A stretch of DNA of 64,000 nucleotides from Moniliophthora roreri (Eukaryota > Basidiomycota > Agaricomycetes > Agaricales > Marasmiaceae), in contig LATX02000207.1 in NCBI GenBank assembly GCA_001466705.2, positions 186,001-250,000 on the forward strand. The letters run 5' to 3'. The notes below the pieces were generated by a model, which worked only from the letters and a program-made list of their open reading frames with translations, made no database searches and was not told the origin of the DNA. Of the stretch, positions 60,737 to 64,000 are shown in pieces. The stretch's first letter is position 1, and each line of letters starts with the position of its first letter. The position numbers were made by a program, and so were the translations under genes.

Positions 60737-61285
60737 TGTTACAGTTGCGTGGACAGACAGTCTTTTTCCTTCCTATCTTTTCATCGTTTTTCATTCATAT
60801 TCTCTGCTTTGACACTTTGACGCTCTTTGAGCGCTATTTTTTCCTTTTTTTTTACCTATGCTTCTCATTAACATCTGGACACAATTCGTTTCTTTCTCTT
60901 TCTATTTATGATCTGATGTCACTTCTGATGTCGGCTATTGTATCATTATATTTATTTTCGTTTCCTTGACATCACTTCTGATGTCATGTTCTCATTTACT
61001 ATGTTGTCAAAGGTACACTCTGTTTACTAAACAAACGATGTCGACCTTGCAATTTGTATGCAAAGTAGTAGCTACAATCGTTGTATAAGTAGATAGTTTG
61101 CAGGTCTAAGCTACCTCAGCTTGACCTGGTTAATCCTTTGGACATCTTGCTCACTTCAACCGAACTCTCAGAACTTTAGTGAAAGCTAGAGAACTCGAAC
61201 TCGAACTTGATCCTTTAGTCAACTTAGCGCCGCTACGTCATAGTGGTTGTTGAGTTGTTGTCATTGCTGTGCAAGTAATGTAACA
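60737..61285 (+). mobile_element. Solo LTR, 549 bp, with TACCC target duplication
   Basis: Starts TGTTACAG, ends AATGTAACA, flanked by TACCC on both sides (60732-60736 and 61286-61290). The 3' third resembles the Gypsy LTR above (both have CAGCTTGACCTGGTTAAT and end with GTGCAAGTAA), so it belongs to a related Ty3/Gypsy family. No internal region remains. Confidence 0.85.
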
Positions 61286-61290
61286 TACCC

Positions 61291-63062
61291 ATATGTCCCA
61301 TGTGATAGCCCTGCTCACATATACTGATCAACTCCTTGAGACCAGCAATAAGTAGTTGACATGTCACCTGTCCTCACTGGAGCATCTGAGACAAAGGTTT
61401 TGTCAGTGAATTACAAGGAATCACAGAGTACATTGATACACTAACTCACAGAATGCACAATTGAGGGACAAGAAGGCCCATAGAGTGAGATGAAAGCCGA
61501 TGAAAGGGGAGCTATGATGGGGCAGAGCTGGGACAAAGCTGGGATGACCCGATGATGGTAGTGGTTAGAAGGAAAGGAGCAGAGTTTGAAAATCAGATGG
61601 ACATTGGAATTTAAGCCCCAAGCACCTGGACTGTTCTCCCACGTGACGCTTCCCTGGCTCAATAGTGAATGCCATGTTCTGGTTCCAGCTCACTGCCCGC
61701 CTGTGTTGTTACTGGTCAGTAAGACACACAATTTTTAAAGTCACCTCAAGCTGACTTGTCTGTCTACTAGCACTTGGTATGGCAGATTATGGTGGGACGT
61801 GAATTACTAAAGCCAGACACATCAAGTTACGGAGGGTTATGTCCCAGTTACACACTCTGATAACTGGTTATGCCAGGTTTGGTGAGTTATACCTCCATCC
61901 TAACCTACAGAAACCAGGTTAAACCCACAGAGACTTGTGAAGACTGGTTTCATGGGTGTATGACCCCCTGTATCCAGTGATGTCCTCTTGTCATTTTTGC
62001 AGATGGCATAATTATCTCAAAAATGAAACTGATGCCACCACCTGCAGAACGAGGTTAAGTCACAGGAAAGAGTAGGGTGACTCCATAACTTCCAAGGAAG
62101 AAGCTGGTATACAGTCTCCAGAACTTGAGAAGATAGAATATTAGGCACGGTTCGTTATCAAAGCTTGTATCATACCTCAAACTTGGAAAACACGAAACGT
62201 TGGACATAGATCAATTTGTATGCAGAGACGAGATTCAAGAGGGAAGTCCCTGTTATGCCGATGAGTGATAGGGTCAGGAAACGAGTGACCGGTGGTATAT
62301 TGCGCAATTTAGAAAGAACTGACTCCATGGTGGATGAAGGTCAACAGAGAAGAAGCGTATTGGCTCGAGAAATTTGGACCTTACGTGTTAGATCAACACA
62401 CGTGTAATCACAGGCGCGCGCATCATTTTCAGATGGAAACCCGAGCGCGTGTCCTACGCTGAGAGCTTGCTCGTTTGACGGAAAGTACAAAGATGAAGAG
62501 ATGTAGGAGCTGGTCGGATTTTTGAATTGAGTGGATATTTGAGGTGGAGAAAAGCGTGGGTCCGCACACGTGACGGCGTCTTTCTTGCATCGCTGGGACA
62601 TTCGCAGAGACTTTTATGTCCCTCCGAATCCAAGTCCAAGATTCCTTCCACACGCACACCATGCTTAGTCTGCCGCCTTCCTTCTCGTATCACCAAAGGT
62701 TCAATATCATCCAGCCCCCAGACTTTCTCATTCGATATTGTCGGCTACCCTTTGCCTCTCAAGCATGCTCAAAGAAGCCAAACCCGTACCCAGAACCGAC
62801 ATTATCTACGCCATGTCTCATCCTTGATCAGTTCACAGATAAGTCGTACAATATGCGAATCTCATGTATATTTTGTTGAATGAATGTCCTTTTACCGTTG
62901 TTATCACGTCGAGTGTACATGCCTGGCTTCCTCAAAGAAAATAACGCGCGTCTCCTTCTTTCTCACCATCACCTTGATTGCACACCGTGTATATCATGTA
63001 ATGACTTCACAGGCTCTCGAGTGTGAACGCCTTGAGGTTTTGCTGGTAGTACAGTCCCAGCG
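61291..63062. other. Right boundary of repeat block; promoter side of DUF6535 copy 6
   Basis: To about 62100 CpG-poor with AACTGGTTAT words (61860). From about 62150 CpG becomes frequent again. No gene recognised; frames up to 118 codons at 62527-62883 lack motifs. Confidence 0.45.
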
Positions 63063-64000
63063 ATGTCGACTCTCGAACAGGCACGTTGGTTAAACAGATC
63101 CTCACTTACTTTCCTTTGACTTTTCACTTAGAATGGTGCATCGCCGGTGTCGGCTGCACAGATACCACTACCACCTTCACGAGCTGAATATGTACAAAAA
63201 GATGAAGTGCGGTATATTCAGTACATCGAATCCCATGAAGTCTGCTTATTGGTTCCCTTCATAGTCTATAGGAAAGGCCAAAGAAAAGAAAGGACCTACG
63301 GCTCAACAATCATGGGAGAAGCTGATGGCAGAAGTCGAGAAGTACGACGAGGGAACGGTGAAGAACTGGAAGGAAGATATCGATACCCTGCTAGTCTTCG
63401 TATGTCTGCTTTTCTGCTACCATGAACACTTTCCAACACTTGAACAGGCCGGTCTCTTCTCTGCTGTCGTCACCGCATTCCTCATTGAAGCATACCAATG
63501 GCTCTCAGAAGACCCCGCAGATACCACAGTCGCACTCCTCACCCATATCTCGATACAACTTAACGCCCCACAAACCATGCCCCTCGAACGCTCGAAATTC
63601 GAACCAGATGCATCCTCGATCCGTATCAATTGCTGGTGGTTCCTCAGTCTCGTTTTCAGCCTCACATCTGCACTTTTTGGGCTTCTATGTAAGCAATGGC
63701 TTCGGGAGCAACAGCGAGACCCGCCTACTCGAAGTCCGGCAGAGGCGTTGGCGTTACGCCAGATTCGTCGAGATGGCTTTGAAAAATGGGGTGTGTCACC
63801 GTTCTTATCGGTGTTGCCCATTCTCCTCGAGGTCGCGTTGCTATTCTTTTTCGTTGGAATCTTGGATTTGCTGTGGGCCAGGCATCCTATCCCATTCGCA
63901 TTCTGCCTCGTTTCAGTCACGCTCAGTGCGGGGCTGTACTTTGTCACGACATTCCTCCCAGTATTGGCCCTCTTCCTCCGTCTCCGGAGGTCCACCGTAT
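63063..64000 (+). CDS. DUF6535 membrane protein, copy 6 (runs off right edge)
   Basis: Exons: 63063-63080 (MSTLEQ), 63132-63206 (ends IPLPPSRAEYVQKDE), 63265-63399 (SWEKLMAEVEKYDEGTVKNW then KEDIDTLLVF) and 63448 to the edge (AGLFSAVVTAFLIEAYQWL, SLVFSLTSALFGLLCKQWLR, LPILLEVALLFFFVGILDLL). All introns are phase 0. The first intron starts GCACGT instead of GTATGT as in the relatives, so it is either a GC-AG intron or a damaged donor. It is more divergent from copies 1-5 than they are from each other, so it is not part of the recent tandem expansion. Confidence 0.8.

Noticed and set aside
1..64000. CRISPR arrays, bacterial operons or ribosomal RNA genes
   Set aside because: The DNA is fungal; no regularly spaced short repeats or rRNA-like sequence were seen, and no tRNA gene was recognised by eye.

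Overview
The window is genomic DNA of a mushroom-forming basidiomycete (Agaricomycetes). This rests on the families present (DUF6535 membrane proteins, a FunK1-type fungal kinase, a fungal T5orf172-domain gene, a chromodomain-type Ty3/Gypsy element) and on many short GT-AG introns of roughly 45-65 nt. All function calls come from motif recognition by eye; no database search was run.

Two compartments are visible. The left part (about 1-22.8 kb) and the last 2 kb are CpG-containing, gene-bearing DNA. They hold the 5' end of an MFS transporter (minus strand, cut by the window edge), a FunK1 kinase gene with a one-base frame break, and a tandem family of DUF6535 four-pass membrane protein genes. 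The family members are: copy 1 (intact, 1886-4687); copy 2 (large exon intact, 5' exons broken, 10541-13197); copy 3 (intact, 13587-16525); copy 4 (pseudogene, 17233-18922); copy 5 (intact, 19409-22316); copy 6 (starts at 63063 and runs off the right edge). Copies 2+3 and 4+5 are two successive units of a two-gene tandem duplication. A seventh, heavily decayed copy lies at 38.2-39.2 kb inside the repeat block.

The middle (about 23-62 kb) is a CpG-poor block of mobile elements and broken genes. From left to right: a GH92 alpha-mannosidase pseudogene; a minus-strand gene made of four repeated 135-residue modules, with two in-frame TGA codons; a cluster of a 1.7-kb repeat with TAAT...ATTA ends (called R here); a 115-bp tandem repeat; DUF6535 copy 7; a second R cluster in inverted orientation; a T5orf172-domain gene with one TGA; a zinc-finger transposase-like fragment; an unrecognised gene split by an 8.9-kb Ty3/Gypsy element; and a solo LTR. 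The Gypsy element has two 436-bp LTRs and a 5-bp target duplication, and its pol is itself interrupted by one R copy. This gives a clear order of insertion: gene, then Gypsy, then R.

The same mutational signature runs through the block. Stops are mostly TGA where related proteins have arginine (CGA to TGA), LTR differences are all transitions, and many are paired CA/TG differences that both derive from CG. This fits deamination of methylated CpG in silenced DNA. Nine single N characters, seven of them inside R copies, mark assembly joins, so copy number and order within the R clusters should not be trusted. The most distinctive points are the symmetric micro-exon construction of the DUF6535 N-termini, the four-module gene with its strictly alternating 158/247-nt exons, the extra zinc-knuckle ORF placed two bases after the Gypsy pol stop, and the unclassified R element with its CCAC target duplication.
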